A stretch of 64,000 nucleotides of DNA from Rhopalosiphum padi (lineage: Eukaryota > Arthropoda > Insecta > Hemiptera > Aphididae), in assembly GCF_020882245.1 (NCBI RefSeq), contig NC_083599.1:72399745-72463744 (forward strand), read 5' to 3'. Below are positions 50,816 through 63,744 of this stretch, piece by piece (the stretch's first letter is position 1; the number at the start of each line of letters is the position of its first letter). The translations under genes and the position numbers were made by a program. The notes beneath the pieces were generated by a model. That model was not told the origin of the DNA and searched no databases. It saw only the letters and a list, made by a program, of their open reading frames with translations.

Positions 50816-53800
50816 TAATTTAAAAATATGTATCGATATTCGGTGATATCGCAAATTCGCATACACTCTTCGTCGTGTGTCATAATTTAATATAGATTTT
50901 AAAATTAAAAATAATATGGCTTAACAATTGGCCAAACTAAGAACTTTGATTATTTTTTTTTTTAAACAGGCTTTGAATAAATACATTTGGAGACCACTGG
51001 ACGCTATTCGGTTGAATCCGAGTAATACCGACATTTTACGACCCACGAATCATAAAACTAATTGTATATATTTTATTTTACATAAAAACGCATATTTTGA
51101 AATCAATCTTAAACATTGACAAAAATCGTCGAAATCTCCAATGAAATCAGAAGTAATTCCTATCAAAATGTATAATTTTTTGAATGATATTCAAATTTAA
51201 TATTGAAATAACAATAATTTTCCAATAATTCATATCAAAATAATATTCATTTTATTATTTTTATACGCACATCGATTTAATATTGAAAACACAAATTAAC
51301 TAAAATGTATAAATTATAAATATTAAATAATTAACAGTTCTATAATAGTATTCATTGCTACCGACGTATACATGAATAACGAATATTTCATTAAAGTCAT
51401 TCTCACCCCTATCGCCCCACTTCAAATACGCCCTGCGGTAGAGCAAAGTACATGTAGTAGTTTGCTTAATTAATATTGTTAGATGTCTACATATCTATAT
51501 GATACATTAATCTTTAAAATCCATCTTGGAATATCATTATTTTTCAATTTTCAATACCTACAAAATGTTTAAAATGTCAATAATTGGTCGTTTTATACAG
51601 TTTTTTTTATTTAATATTTAAAATTAATTTCAAATTGATTGCAGACATCATCAATACAAGACAAAAATATTTTTATAATCTAATAAAATGAACTAATAAC
51701 TATAATTTTCAATAATTAATAGTGTCAATCCAATGATACAATTTTAATAATTATAAATACTTATATTTTTTGTTTATCAAGTATTTATTATTTTATTTAT
51801 TTATTTTTTTTTGGTTTAATAAGTGCCATTACTGCATGCATATTTATTAAAGTATTTCAATCGTTATTCATTATATCGGCAGATATGAGCAGTTCTAAGA
51901 TTCTATTGTGCCTGAAACCAAATAAAATAAAATCACACTTTATTACTTATTAGCGTAATTCTACCAGATTGTGATTTAATTTACCAATTTATTATAAATA
52001 TAATATAATTATTATACTATATTTTCACTACCATGATATTACGCCAAGTCGGTGTATTATAATGTTACTTACACAAAACTGTGTTGCTATATGATGTTGA
52101 CCAATTCACTTATAAGTAAATAAATTGAAAAAAAAAATATTTGACGTTGGGTCAAAAACCATTAATAATTATAAGTAGTATTATATTATTTGGTTTGTCA
52201 ACTTCGATACGAACGCGTAACACATGTATTTTGCGTTCATGTTTTTATTTAATGGATTCAGGATTAACAATAGAGACTACGATTATACATGTGCATAGCT
52301 TATGCGTATATATGTAACAACGATAAGGGTATGGGCGTCAGAATTTTGGGTTTGTGTTTTTGTTCATTTTTAGTCGATTTATCGTACTGTATGTCTGGTT
52401 CGTGTTATATTATGGAAAAATAACCATTATACAGTATGCCACTACGGCACTAAGCGTTTTCTAACAAAAATGCGAGAAAAATTATTACCACAAAAATCGC
52501 ATTTTGAAAATTATATCTAATAAAATATGTTTTACTCGATCCAATACTTAACCGGTGACATTTTATCGTAACATCGTATAGGTAACCTAACTAAATTTAC
52601 ATAACATAATATATTAAGTTAAAAATGTTGAAAATATTTAATATATATTTATGCGTACGTATGTATATTACAATATTGATGTCAATAGCGCACAATAATC
52701 CTCGTTCTTCAATACACTATAATATATAGTATCACCCAATGTGGTGCGGTACGATATTTTTTGTTAATTTTTTACTTAATTTACTTTCAAACTAATTTAA
52801 GGTAGGTAAATGCACCTATACAGAATACCACCAGCTGCGGCCAGTACTCGGTGTATAAAAGCATTCTATATAAACTGTCCTTTAATTATAACATTATAAT
52901 CTACACTGACTGAACGTTTTATAAAAATAACTTACTAATAAAAAAATAATACTATATGACAATATAATTATAAGTAATTGATCGAAGGAAAAAAACTATA
53001 CCTAATCGACCTTTACTCGAAAATGGTATTTTGCAGAGAAAGGAATATACGCGCGTACGTATAATATTTTATGTCACCGACAGTTTAATCCAAGTTCTGC
53101 ACCGGTGCACGATGGTAATTAATAAAAGTGTAAAATATATTTTTTTCAAAATCAATTCCGAGAAAACTGATGTTTTTTCAAGTAGAAACTGATATAATGC
53201 GCCTCGGATGCTGCTGCAGTCGAAGCTCGCGCAGACTTGACACTTTGTGAGTTTATATTCCCTTTATAGAGTAAAGGTAGGTTAGGTCTATTCGTGGGTG
53301 TCAACTGTGTCAAGTCAACTTTCACAGTATCTACGATTTCATACCACACAGCTGCACAATAAAATCGGTTTTTCGTCTATATAATTGCTTAATTATTAAT
53401 ATTGGCAATCAATAAATTCGAAATCCTCCCCCACAGTGCACACAAGCATGATTTATTTGCAATGATATTTTTTTTTTTCAATATAAATTGTTGGTACTAA
53501 GCATTTTTATAACTTAATTTTTGTTCGGCATGATTAAATACATAATTTATGTGAATATATAACAATAAATTAATATTCATATAGGCAGGCATTTATTGTT
53601 TACCGTTAACTTAAAACCTTACTATTGTCGATTTATCGATGACAAATTAATAATAATTATTACAACTTTTAACATTTGAAAACAAACAATCGCTGAACTG
53701 TAATAAAGAAAATCAAAATATTTTAAAAAAATACAAAAAATATTAAACAATTTTAAATTTAAATGTTATGATACGAGCAAGTTTGTTTCTTGGCGTTTAT

Positions 53801-55254
53801 TTTATATTATACTATATTATAGTACTATAGTCCATTAGTCAAAATTCAATCAAAAAATGTTTTAATCATAAAATCAATGCTCTTTATAAGTATTGTATTT
53901 CGTATACTTTGGACTTTGGTATTGGTGTTTGTTCTTCTCCTTTATCTCGTATACACATTATAATATACAGGCAAAACTATAGTATTTCATATTTAATTGG
54001 AGTGTTAGATTATTGATTTTTATATTTTACATTACCCGACTTCATTTCGTAAACATTTTTTTTTTTTTTTTTTAATTTAATTATTATTTTAATCGACAGT
54101 TGGCGCTACTTGTTTTATAGATTTTCGTATTTTACCTACTTTAACATCATCATATAATATGAACATATTTTTTTAGTATTTGAATTTAATCAATACTATT
54201 TTAATAGTATATCAATTTTTCCCCTACTATGTTTATAAATGGAGTAATAAGTACGACAAAAAAATTTTTGCGTATTAATATATACATCACAAATGCTTAT
54301 TGCCAAAAAATAACTTCAGATTGTATGTTCTAAAATAAAAGTTAAAATAATATAGATACATCTTAAGAAAACCTTGTTTAAAAAAAAAATATTTGTTTTA
54401 TTTAAGAAAACGTTATAAAATAATTCAATGATATTGTAACATATTAAATCCAAATTGGCTCGATCCTATGATATTGCAGTTCACTGAATATCACTAATGT
54501 CTTATTGGCACTGGTGGAATTTTAATGGATATTAGAAACTGAAGTAGTCAAAGAATTACTAAAAAAAAAATTCCTTAAATAATTGATTTTTAAGCTAAGC
54601 TATTTTGGTGCCATATTCATATTATAATACCTATATTGTAATGTCGTAATGATGTCCAGGGTCATTTGTGAGGCGTACACATTATATATTATACGCACCG
54701 ATAAAATATTAGTAAATGCTATTAACATCATATGCGAAATAAATAAAATAATAAGTTTATCATACTGATCGACGGGTGGGGGGAGGGGGCGTTGTTAAAC
54801 TATATTTTTCTGTAGAAAAGTTTAATGAAAACAAATAATTCAATAAATATATAAAACTATATATAGGCTATAGCTAACTGTGCACTGCTTTTTACGTGAC
54901 AAATTAAATGGCCGTATATTTGCCCTGCCCAGCTCCGTTAAACGTAAACTACACTGTGTAACAATATTTTATTTTCTGTAACCAATTGCAACTACACTAT
55001 ACATACGAAAAAATATCGCTTAAAGTGAGCCAACCTATATTTATGTGAGCGAGTAAATGAAATATCTCCCAAAACGGTAAGTATTGCACATAATATGTTA
55101 ACATTAACATAAATTAATTAACATTTATATTAATTAATATTATATATATTTTTTTTAAGTAGGAAATTATTATTTGGTATATATGATAATGAAACATAAA
55201 TAATTGCTTTGTATTGATTGTCGAATTCATTCTGGCTTCGGTTAAATTTGAACA
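50816..55254. other. AT-rich non-coding sequence
   Basis: A 65-codon minus frame at 53152-53349 (VDTVKVDLTQLTPTNRPNLP near its start) has unusually balanced composition, but no family likeness or clear splice sites. Nothing else is supportable. Confidence 0.5.
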
Positions 55255-55380
55255 ATGGATGATGATGATGATGCGTACTTGGCGGAGTTATTTGTAGGTA
55301 CTGCATGTCGGTGGCGCGTACTTATAAGGGCGGTTTCGATATACTCAACGACGTTTATTCATTTGAAAACAATATGATAT
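55255..55380 (+). CDS. Very small frame or first-exon candidate
   Basis: ATG with A at -3 and G at +4, encoding MDDDDDAYLAELF before a donor-like 'gtaggt', or 41 residues to TGA if unspliced. It lies 0.5 kb upstream of the acidic fragment at 55.78 kb, but the phases of the two do not join directly. Speculative. Confidence 0.15.
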
Positions 55381-55780
55381 ATCTCATATAACGAGGAGTC
55401 GAGGACTCGCGTGTGCAGATATACAATAAACATATATATTATATATATATCGGATACAGTAATCGCAGCTTATTGGACTTACGATTAATTGACTCGTTTG
55501 CTCATTGGACCCCGAACGGTTGGTCCCAATTTAACGTATACTAAAACACAGCAAAAAGTTCGTCTATAAACTCATTAAACCGATTAATAAGGGTCGTTTG
55601 AAAATTAAATAAATAAATATAATATTATGTATATATTATGTTGAACGGTATCGGTGTTTTGCTGTTATCGTGGAGATAAATTAAATTACATTTTCACGAT
55701 AAACCAAAGCAAACTACTAAAGTCATAACAACCAGGACGACATCTATGATGGAATTTAGTCGAAACACCGAAAATAAAAT

Positions 55781-55966
55781 GTGGCTGACAATAGTGACGA
55801 AGAGGAATCTGCAGATGAAAAACCACCACCGATAAAACAAGTGCTAGAAGTGTTCCAGGTTCTAAACAGTGAGATTCAGCAAGGAACCGATTTTGATGAC
55901 CAACACAAAGCTTACAAAGAAATGATAAAGAAGAGAAAATCTAATCGACTGTGTGGATTTTTATAA
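55781..55966 (+). pseudogene. Acidic small coding fragment, start frame broken
   Basis: The frame from 55781 reads ADNSDEEESADEKPPPIK after its first codon (GTG), then a helical stretch (QVLEVFQVLNSEI), TDFDDQHKAYKEMIKKRKS and NRLCGFL with TAA. It has no in-frame ATG. The only ATG (55779) is out of frame by what looks like an extra TG, and a TAA lies directly upstream at 55775. The acidic linker plus basic helical end resembles the C-terminal tails of Tigger/jerky-type pogo transposases; alternatively CGFL could be a C-terminal CaaX-type signal. An alternative acceptor AG at 55793-55794 would make it an exon. It is either a retro- or transposon-derived fragment or part of a spliced gene. Confidence 0.35.
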
Positions 55967-56116
55967 AAATTTAATTTGGTGGATATACTTAGTTTATTAA
56001 AATATTTTACTATTTTATACAAAATATTGTGGTAATTTAATATTCATAGTTAATAGCCTTAATATTGTGCTATATTATTGTTTAATTTATTATTATTATT
56101 ATTATTATATTTGTAG

Positions 56117-56335
56117 ATTCGTCGCGTATACCTGGCCGCCGTCCGCCCGACTGGATAACAACGATATGTTGATATGACCGTCGATAAAGCACGGGTCCGG
56201 GCGATCGGCGTGGTATCGCGCGAATCATATAATTAGTGTAGTCGCGGATACAGACCGAGATGTATGTGTCAACGACTTATTATATTTTATATTTCTGTTT
56301 ACCCGTGAGAAATAAAGTTATTTGTTTAAAATAAA
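56117..56335 (+). other. Probable 3'-terminal exon and 3' UTR with poly(A) signal
   Basis: A T-rich tract ending 'atatttgtag' is followed by an abrupt GC-rich stretch. In one phase it reads FVAYTWPPSARLDNNDMLI and TGA, then continues about 120 nt to AATAAA at 56311-56316 with a T/GTT-rich tail. The switch in composition, acceptor and signal fit the end of a plus-strand transcript. All three frames are open over the GC-rich start, so the peptide is uncertain. An upstream donor 'gtgaga' inside the 55.78-kb fragment could join it in another phase. Confidence 0.3.
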
Positions 56336-58539
56336 AATAATCTTTTTAATACGCTCCGGTACATGCGACCACGGCGTACCTAGTACAACCCACTTTCCCT
56401 TTTAGTCGTGTACCACAATATTTTCTATCGATTATCCATACAATATTTCACATTATTATACATTTTATCGTATATAAAAGCTGAAATCTCAATAAATGTT
56501 TTTTAAGTCTGGTCTCAAAATGAGGAGGTTATGTTAGGTAATAGGCATATACTCGTATTATGTAATTCTTATATTTTTTACTGCCCGAAAAATAAAAACT
56601 GTAAAAATATAATTTTTTTGGAAATAATAATGTAAAAGAAATATTATTGTCAAACGGATCTATAGGTTTTGTGATAATCAGTGTTGTACAGTGTTGTGCG
56701 ATACAAAATATTTACAATAGTTGTCGCATACAATACACACCCGTGACAGTTATTTTATAATATTGCCGTTTACCTGTCTATACCTGTGTACGAGAACGAG
56801 CACTTCCTATTGTGAAACGGTGACGTCGGTGGTGGCGGCGACGGGGATTGTGACCGTGTCTAAACCCCGCACACGCACAAACCACGCGATAATAATAATA
56901 TCATCGCACCGCATCGCATATACAGGGCATATTGGTGCACATACATATAATACAAATAATATTGTCGTTATTGAATAGCATTCCGAAAAGGCGCGGTCCG
57001 TCGTCGACGCGTAGTAGCCGTGTCGCGTCGTCGCCACTCGCCGCCGTCTTCGTCCTCTCACCGGTGCCGCCGCGGCGCCGCATCCCTCTCCGACCTCGTT
57101 ATATTATATACCTCCATAACGCACCTGAGCTCGTTGCATAAATAATCTGGTCGTTTCACCTCCGGTAAACTTATTTCGGAAATAATTACACTAAACGCCC
57201 GTACACCTCACACACACACACACACACACAACATGTACCTACCACAATATTATAATATAAAATACATGTACACACAATATATATATATATATATAGGTAC
57301 GCACTGCGTTGCCGACTATAAATATATATTTATGTGTGTGTGTGTGTGCCGCTGTTTCGGTAATAACGCCAACGCTATATTATAATAATAATATTATTAT
57401 ATTGTGTATATGTGTACCTACGACACGACGCGCTGTTTGCGCTGCCGAGGTAATTTGTTTTTATCGTCAAACGTAATTATTATGTATTACTATTATTATC
57501 GCCGAGTCGAGCCGCGGGTATACCCGTACAGCCACTGCACACTATAATAATATAATATAGGTATATACTTTATATGTGTTCAGAGTATCGTACACGATAT
57601 TATATGCTTTACGCTCCGGCACTATATACAACGTGCCTATAAGCTTCGTCGGCCCGCGGTATACGCAGGAGATATATATTATATCATATCGTAACGCTCT
57701 ACGCAACGCCCGTGTAGACGACGGATGAAAATGTCGGAGAAATTCAAATGCCGCGCCATGTAAAACCTCATATTAATAATATTATATTGTCTGGACGCCG
57801 CAGCAGCAGCTAAACCGCGACACATACTGTAGTAGTGGTCGAGATAATTATATTTTATTTATACTGAATTCTCGTGTTCGGCCGTTGTCCGCGAGTGAAA
57901 CATTGTATATGTATTATAGCAACAACGTGTCTATTATTATAATGTATATAGTAGTATAAAGTGTATTACATTCCGCGAACGATGAATGCATTTCTCGTTG
58001 GTTGTAAAAAAATGCTTCGATATTCGTTTTCAAACGAGTGTGATTTGAGAATTTGATCATTAGTTGGTTTATTGAACAGTTTAAAAAACAATCATTTTAA
58101 TTTTCGTAATAATGTTTTAAAACTAAGAAAAAGTTGGAAAAAACTGGAATATTTACGCAAAATTATACATTTGTAACTACATTATTGTTTTCGTTATTTT
58201 GCTGCGCCCAATATAAAAATTGCAAACATCGTCCGAATCGCTAATTATTTTTTATTTAAAAATTCGTAGAAATTGTGTAGATTACTATCAATGCAATTTA
58301 TTAATTTGTTAAATTTATATAAACATTAAACGAATTTAAGCATTTTAAATATATATAGTCTGTTAATAAATAATTTTACGGTAGAACTTAGTTTTGCGAA
58401 AAACAATTCATAGTATAAGGTAAAATAATTCATTTTTTTTAACTTAAAAGCTGAATTTCAAGTTCTTAAATAATATCCTGTATGGTTAATAAAATAATAA
58501 ATTCGTCTACCCTCTTTTCTTTAATCGATTTAAAAATGT
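56336..58539. other. CpG-rich region without a confirmed gene
   Basis: GC and CpG peak at 56.82-57.10 kb ('gtggtggcggcgacgggg', 'gccgccgcggcgccgc') and continue to 57.9 kb. Contains (CA)n at 57209-57231. Frames overlap on both strands. Likely a promoter or first-exon area, followed by AT-rich DNA. Confidence 0.4.
57209..57231 (+). repeat. (CA)n microsatellite
   Basis: About 11 units. Confidence 0.85.
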
Positions 58540-58770
58540 CGCAGCACTCAGCAGTCAGCAGTGCCATGACTACGGGGATGTGAAAGGCGCACATGCACAG
58601 GGCGTCATGACCACCGGGGTGCCAAAAGCTTTTTTTTATAATCTAAGTAGATAATATTACTGAAAGTTAACCATTATTATTCATATTTTTTTCACGTTTA
58701 ACATTCAATGGCGTGCTCACGGGGGGGATCAGGGTGCGTCATATCCCCCCTTTGGATTTTTTTGTAACAA
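58540..58770. repeat. GC-rich repeat relics
   Basis: Two imperfect direct copies of 'catgac(t/c)ac(-)ggggatg' at about 58565 and 58607 are followed by a G-run/C-run pair ('cgggggggat' and 'tatcccccct', 58717-58751). G- and C-run pairs of this kind often mark transposon ends. No frame or duplication was found. Confidence 0.3.
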
Positions 58771-58969
58771 TATATTATTTACATGAAAAAAACTTAATAT
58801 CGCCTTAACCACCGCTGTTGACCACTGATCGACAAATAAACGGTTCATTTTCAATTTTGATTATTCATTATTTTGAATGGCGATATGAGGTAACGTTTGG
58901 AACAGGCGATCTCATGTACTGTCTCAAGAATCTAATGATATAATTGGTTTTTATTTTTGTTTATTTTAG

Positions 58970-59250
58970 ATTCTGAATGGAGTGAAGAATGTATTGATTT
59001 TATAGTGATGTTTTTTTGTTGTTGTGTCTGTCATCATGTTTTGGAGTAGAAATAATGCTTTGTATTTTGACTAAAGTCCAAAATTTCCAGTAGTTTTCAA
59101 AAGCGACAGGAAAAATCCTAAAAAAGTAACGAAAAAACGGGAATTTTTACGCATTATCAGTTTTCGACAAAATCGATTTTTTTATTTTGCTGTAACTCAA
59201 AAACGTAATCGTTATTCCAAACCAGCCCGACACCTACAATATGTTATTGA
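58970..59250 (+). repeat. Interspersed repeat with 'gattctgaatggagtgaa' start
   Basis: A non-coding stretch with landmarks 'gattctgaatggagtgaaga', 'gtctgtcatcatgttttgg', 'gcgacaggaaaaatcc' and 'attttgctgtaactcaaaaa'. A related wording occurs near 58130-58220. I recall this as a high-copy aphid repeat, but that memory could not be checked here. Confidence 0.45.
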
Positions 59251-59287
59251 ATTAAAATTTAATATAATTATAAATTACAAACAAGTG

Positions 59288-59335
59288 TGGATCTAGGAGG
59301 GCTAAAGAGCTTTAGCGCACCTCCTCTCCTGGAAA
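59288..59335. repeat. Imperfect palindrome, transposon-end type
   Basis: 'aggagggctaaag' pairs with 'ctttagcgcacctcct' around a short centre. It is isolated in AT-rich DNA and is likely the remains of an element end. Confidence 0.35.
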
Positions 59336-60112
59336 TCGTATAAATTATATATTTATTTATAATATAATAAATAGTTTATACGTCTCTAAATCTATAAATT
59401 TAAAATATAAATAAATTGTTAATATTGTTATCAAATCTAATCAATATCTATTATGTATTAAAATTAAAATTGACTTACACAATAACGAGGTATACTTCAC
59501 ATCTACGACTGTACAGAAAAGCAGTTACTGGCTTTGCCCAGCTTTTTTCAATTCTGTTTGTTTTCAATTTCGAATATTATTTTGAATTTTCAAGGTATTA
59601 AATTGAATATCAATTTATTAGATGATTTTTATGGTTTTTTGTCGATTTCGTAAATAATTTGTCCGATAAATTTATAATCGATTAAAATAATAATTCAATG
59701 GTTCAAAAAATCAACAAAACAATAATTATTGAACAATACGAACAATTTAATTTCAGATATAAACATTAATTTAAATTCATAAACTATGCATTTTGGTCAT
59801 ACACAGTATTTTGAAAGATTTGATAATCTTGTGTTAAAATTATAGTTTAATCAAGTATGTCGGTAAAAATTTTTTATATTCACTTCGAGAAATAATAATG
59901 TTAGTCATTATTTTCAACAAATCTAATCTATTTTTGCGTGAAAATTATTTAAAAAAATATAATTAAAACAATATTTACATATTAATTTACGATAATTCCT
60001 ACATAGGTATATTAAATATTATTTAAACGTAATAAAAAAAAATTAAAAATTAAAAATAAAATAGTACAGTGATTTGAAAAACTTTCAAACTCAAAATGAC
60101 CAGAATGTAGTC
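59336..60112. other. AT-rich non-coding sequence
   Basis: Nothing recognised between the palindrome relic and the foldback block. Confidence 0.55.
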
Positions 60113-60116
60113 TTAA

Positions 60117-60487
60117 GAGGACGCCATACCCGCATGTTTTGTCTCTGTCTTACTAACGTACATCATAACAAATTTTCGTTCAGCAGAATACATTTTGTGA
60201 CGTTAGCTTTAATATTAGAGTAAATATACCTATTATCAAATTTAAAGATAAGAATATTATCTAGACAATGACATATGATTTTATTTATATTATCATTTTA
60301 CAGTGAGTTATGAACATTTTAAAGTTGTTATATTTTACATAGCTGTAACTCACTTTAAAATAATAATATCTTTAAAAGCATATGTCATTGTCTAGATAAT
60401 ATTCTTTCCTTTAAATTTGATAATAGGTAAATTTACTCTAATATTAAAGCTAAAGTCACAAAATGTATTCTACTAAACGAAATTTTG
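60117..60487. mobile_element. Foldback element A, truncated copy
   Basis: Starts after TTAA (60113-60116) with 'gaggacgccatacccgcatg'. It follows element A through its centre but stops near 60487, losing about 55 bp of the second arm, and joins the non-palindromic block directly. Confidence 0.75.
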
Positions 60488-60905
60488 AATTTTTTAAATA
60501 TTTTATACAAGCTGTATAAATGTTTAAGTACAGCGTTTGATTTATCATGGTTTGATTAGATTACGTTATTAAAGGTTCATTATCTATTTTGGTATATTAG
60601 GTGTGAATTTATAGAATAAGTAGATTAATATCTTATTAGGTTTCTATAAACTGTGAACATTAAAATACGAATCTTTCTTACCTTTCCTATAATAATTTCT
60701 TGAATTTTTTGAGATTTTAAATGCATTACATAAGAGAACTTACTGTGTTATAAATTATTCACAACCCTAATAATGATAAATTTATGCTATCATTTTTTAT
60801 ATGTTTGCGATTATTTGCTCAAATTTATGTAAATACACTCCAAAATACTCGAGTGGAACATAATTTTTGTTTTACCCGTTCAGTATTTTAAATATAATAA
60901 TATAT
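60488..60905 (-). repeat. Non-palindromic block, right (inverted) copy
   Basis: Reverse complement of 46337-46752 with only scattered differences. Here it sits between the truncated element A and element B, which suggests that it is an internal part of a larger composite element. Confidence 0.75.
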
Positions 60906-60909
60906 TTAA

Positions 60910-61334
60910 GAGAACGTAAAACCTATACATGTGATGTCTTCGTTATACACACGTGCGACATAGTAAATTTTTGTTCACCATTTTCAATATTGTGCTGTTA
61001 GTTTTTATATTAGAGTGAATTGACTTATTAGAAAATTTAAAGGTAAGATAATTATCCAGGGCCCCACGTAGCCTTTTATTGGTATTATTATTTTTAAGTA
61101 AGTTATGATCTTTTTGAATCTGTACATTTTAAAATGATCATAACTTACTTAGAAATAATTATATAAATAAAAGGCTACATAAGGCCCTGGATAATTATCT
61201 TACCTTTCAATTTTATAATAGGTCAGTTCATTCCAATATCAAAATTAACAGCACAATATTGAAAATGGTGAACGAAAATTTGGTATGTCGCACGTGTGTA
61301 AGACGGAGACAACATATGCGGGTACTACGTCCTC
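60910..61334. mobile_element. Foldback element B, right copy
   Basis: A 425-bp hairpin bounded by TTAA at 60906-60909 and 61335-61338, matching element B at 45908-46332 in reverse orientation, including the 'ccagggccccacgtagcc' arm. Confidence 0.78.
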
Positions 61335-61338
61335 TTAA

Positions 61339-61764
61339 GAAGACGCCATACCCGCATGTGTTGTCTCTGTCTTACTAACGTACATCATAACAAATTTTCG
61401 TTTAGTAGAATACATTTTGTGACGTTAGCTTTAATATTAGAGTAAATTTACTTATTATCAAATTTAAAGGTAAGGATATTATCTAGACAATGACATATGC
61501 TTTTAATGATATTATCATTTTAAAGTGAGTTATGATCATTTTAAAGTTGTTATATTTTACATAGCTGTAACTCACTTTAAAATAATAATATCTTTTAAAG
61601 CATATGTCATTGTCTAGATAATATTCTTTCCTTTAAATTTGATAATAGGTAAATTTACTCTAATATTAAAGCTAACGTCACAAAATGTATTCTACTAAAC
61701 GAAAATTTGTTATGATGTACGTTAGTAAGACAGAGACAACACATGCGGGTATGGCGTCCTCTTT
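61339..61764. mobile_element. Foldback element A, right copy
   Basis: A 426-bp hairpin following element B, bounded by TTAA (61335-61338 and 61765-61768). Its inner arms pair around a centre near 61550. Together with the truncated A at 60117 it brackets the non-palindromic block and element B. Confidence 0.78.
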
Positions 61765-61768
61765 TTAA

Positions 61769-63110
61769 CGTTTGTTACGAACGATACTGTCCTTAACAGA
61801 GTTTTACAAAAAAAAAATAAAAATCCTTCACAGTAAAATAAATACATACACCGCTCGAAGTCTAAATTCCAAAATGTCCGTTGTTTTTACAAATTCTACC
61901 GCGCGACGACACACACACACGAGTTAGTTTATTATTGATTATCGTGAAGACGTAAACGTTTATTTTACGGGAATTTTTTCGTTTCACCAAAACGTTACTC
62001 GACTGTACAGTTAGTAGTATATCCGAATCACTAGCACGGGGTCGTGTATGCCGCGGAGCACAGTAACAACAAATAACAATATCGTAATATACGTAGTTTT
62101 ATATACCTAATAATATAATATACTATACGTATAATGCGCGCGGTATAGAATTGTCAAGACCTAAATGTGTTTCGATATTTCACAGGTATCGAACGCAATT
62201 TTTAGTTCATTTCGTCGTTTTTCAGTTCAAAACACACCGTACCGCTGATTGCGTAATAATAACACCAATAATATGTCATATTATAATGTCATGTGCAGAA
62301 AATAAATAAACTTTTTTCCGTTTCTGCCGCCGCCGCCGCCGCTGCAGCAATAATAACAATAACAATAATATAAACCGCCGCCGCCGTGCGCAGTGTACAA
62401 TGACGTCGTTCGGTCCATACCGCGTATAATAACAATATTATTACTATACCTACAAAACACACCGCCGATATGTTATACTGCACACTAGAACATAATAATA
62501 AATGAAACGAAAAAACGTCGTCGACGTATAGAGTTTTTACGATTTTCTTTTCTTTTTTTTTTTTTTGTACCGAACGTACCGGACCTATACATAAGGTACA
62601 CTGGTACGCGTAACGAGCGCGCGCGTGTACAAATGCGTTCGACTAGGTATTTATTTTCGGCCGTGTTTACGGTTTACCGGTCCCACTGCGTCGTATTACA
62701 TCGCCGTTTGCACAGGTTCAATGTGCCGGACGAAATTAGTGATCGTTATAATATTACACGAGTATATATAGTGATTTATGGCGGTCGAAAGTCGGCCGGA
62801 CACGCGGGCCGCGCTCTCGAGCAATTGTAAAGGGCTTTTTCCCGCAGCAAGACCCTCGTCCGGGGCCACCGACTTATCGACAGTTACAGATTACTATTAT
62901 ACGTTTGGCTCCGGCGATTTTTCAAGGAGCGGTCTCGTCCCACGCGTTCGGACGACCACCAGACACCTTCGCGATTCCGCTGTCCAAAGGCTGTGGCTTT
63001 CGGATTGAAGTAATATGTATATACATAGTATATATCGTATAATATATAAACCGTGGAAGTCTTTTCGCTGTACAGACTGTGTACAACCACGAGTGTAGCT
63101 CGCCATTCAG
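61769..63110. other. CpG-rich region without a confirmed gene
   Basis: Contains (GCC)n runs at 62326-62349 and 62375-62386 and a GC-rich open frame at 62778-63008 (start MAVESRPDTRAAL) that resembles a leader or chance low-stop frame. 'ccattcagtgtagg' near 63.10 kb fits an initiator. Probable promoter of a plus-strand gene beyond the window. Confidence 0.4.
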
Positions 63111-63159
63111 TGTAGGTTACTGTAATTGATGCGTTAAATTTAAATTCAACGTTAAATTA

Positions 63160-63230
63160 TTGCAAAAACGATTTTGAGTGGAAGCGGTCTGTCAGCCTAT
63201 ATCGGGCAAGGATATTTTATAATATATAAT
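63160..63230 (+). repeat. Second copy of the 'cgattctgagcgg' repeat family
   Basis: Same order of words as at 41.56 kb and in the same orientation. It sits at the edge of a CpG-rich patch. Confidence 0.5.
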
Positions 63231-63744
63231 ACCTAACAAACCTAAAAAAAAAAATTACAAAATGTACTATAAATTGACTACAATTCATTAAAAAGATAAT
63301 ATAAATTCAATGAAATCTTAAAAAAATCTGTATAAAATGCACTGTAATGAGTGTAAGTGGTGTACATGATGAATATTTATAATTTGAAAAATAGGCAAAT
63401 TGTCTGTTCAAAAAATTATCTCATAATAAAATGTGTATAAACGTTTTTTATCTGAATCAAATTAATTACCTAATAAAACTAATATCGTCAAAAAATAAAC
63501 TGCAAAACAATTTTAAAATTAAATTCATTAGTATTCAATTCAGATTGAGTAAAAAAGCTGTGCACGTTTCACACTAAGTTTAAAACAATGCATTTTCTAC
63601 AAATGCACAGCTCTATTGTTATGCTATAAGATTGGGACGGTGACATAAAAAAAATATTATGTACACTCGCTAACCAAAATACTTTATTTGCGCCTTTACA
63701 TGTGTGTGTGTGTGGTGCGTATAAGTAGTGATCAGCGGTGGCAT

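Noticed and set aside
62778..63008. 76-codon frame starting MAVESRPDTRAAL
   Set aside because: It could be a leader or first exon, but a minus-strand frame covers the same bases and no homology is recognised.
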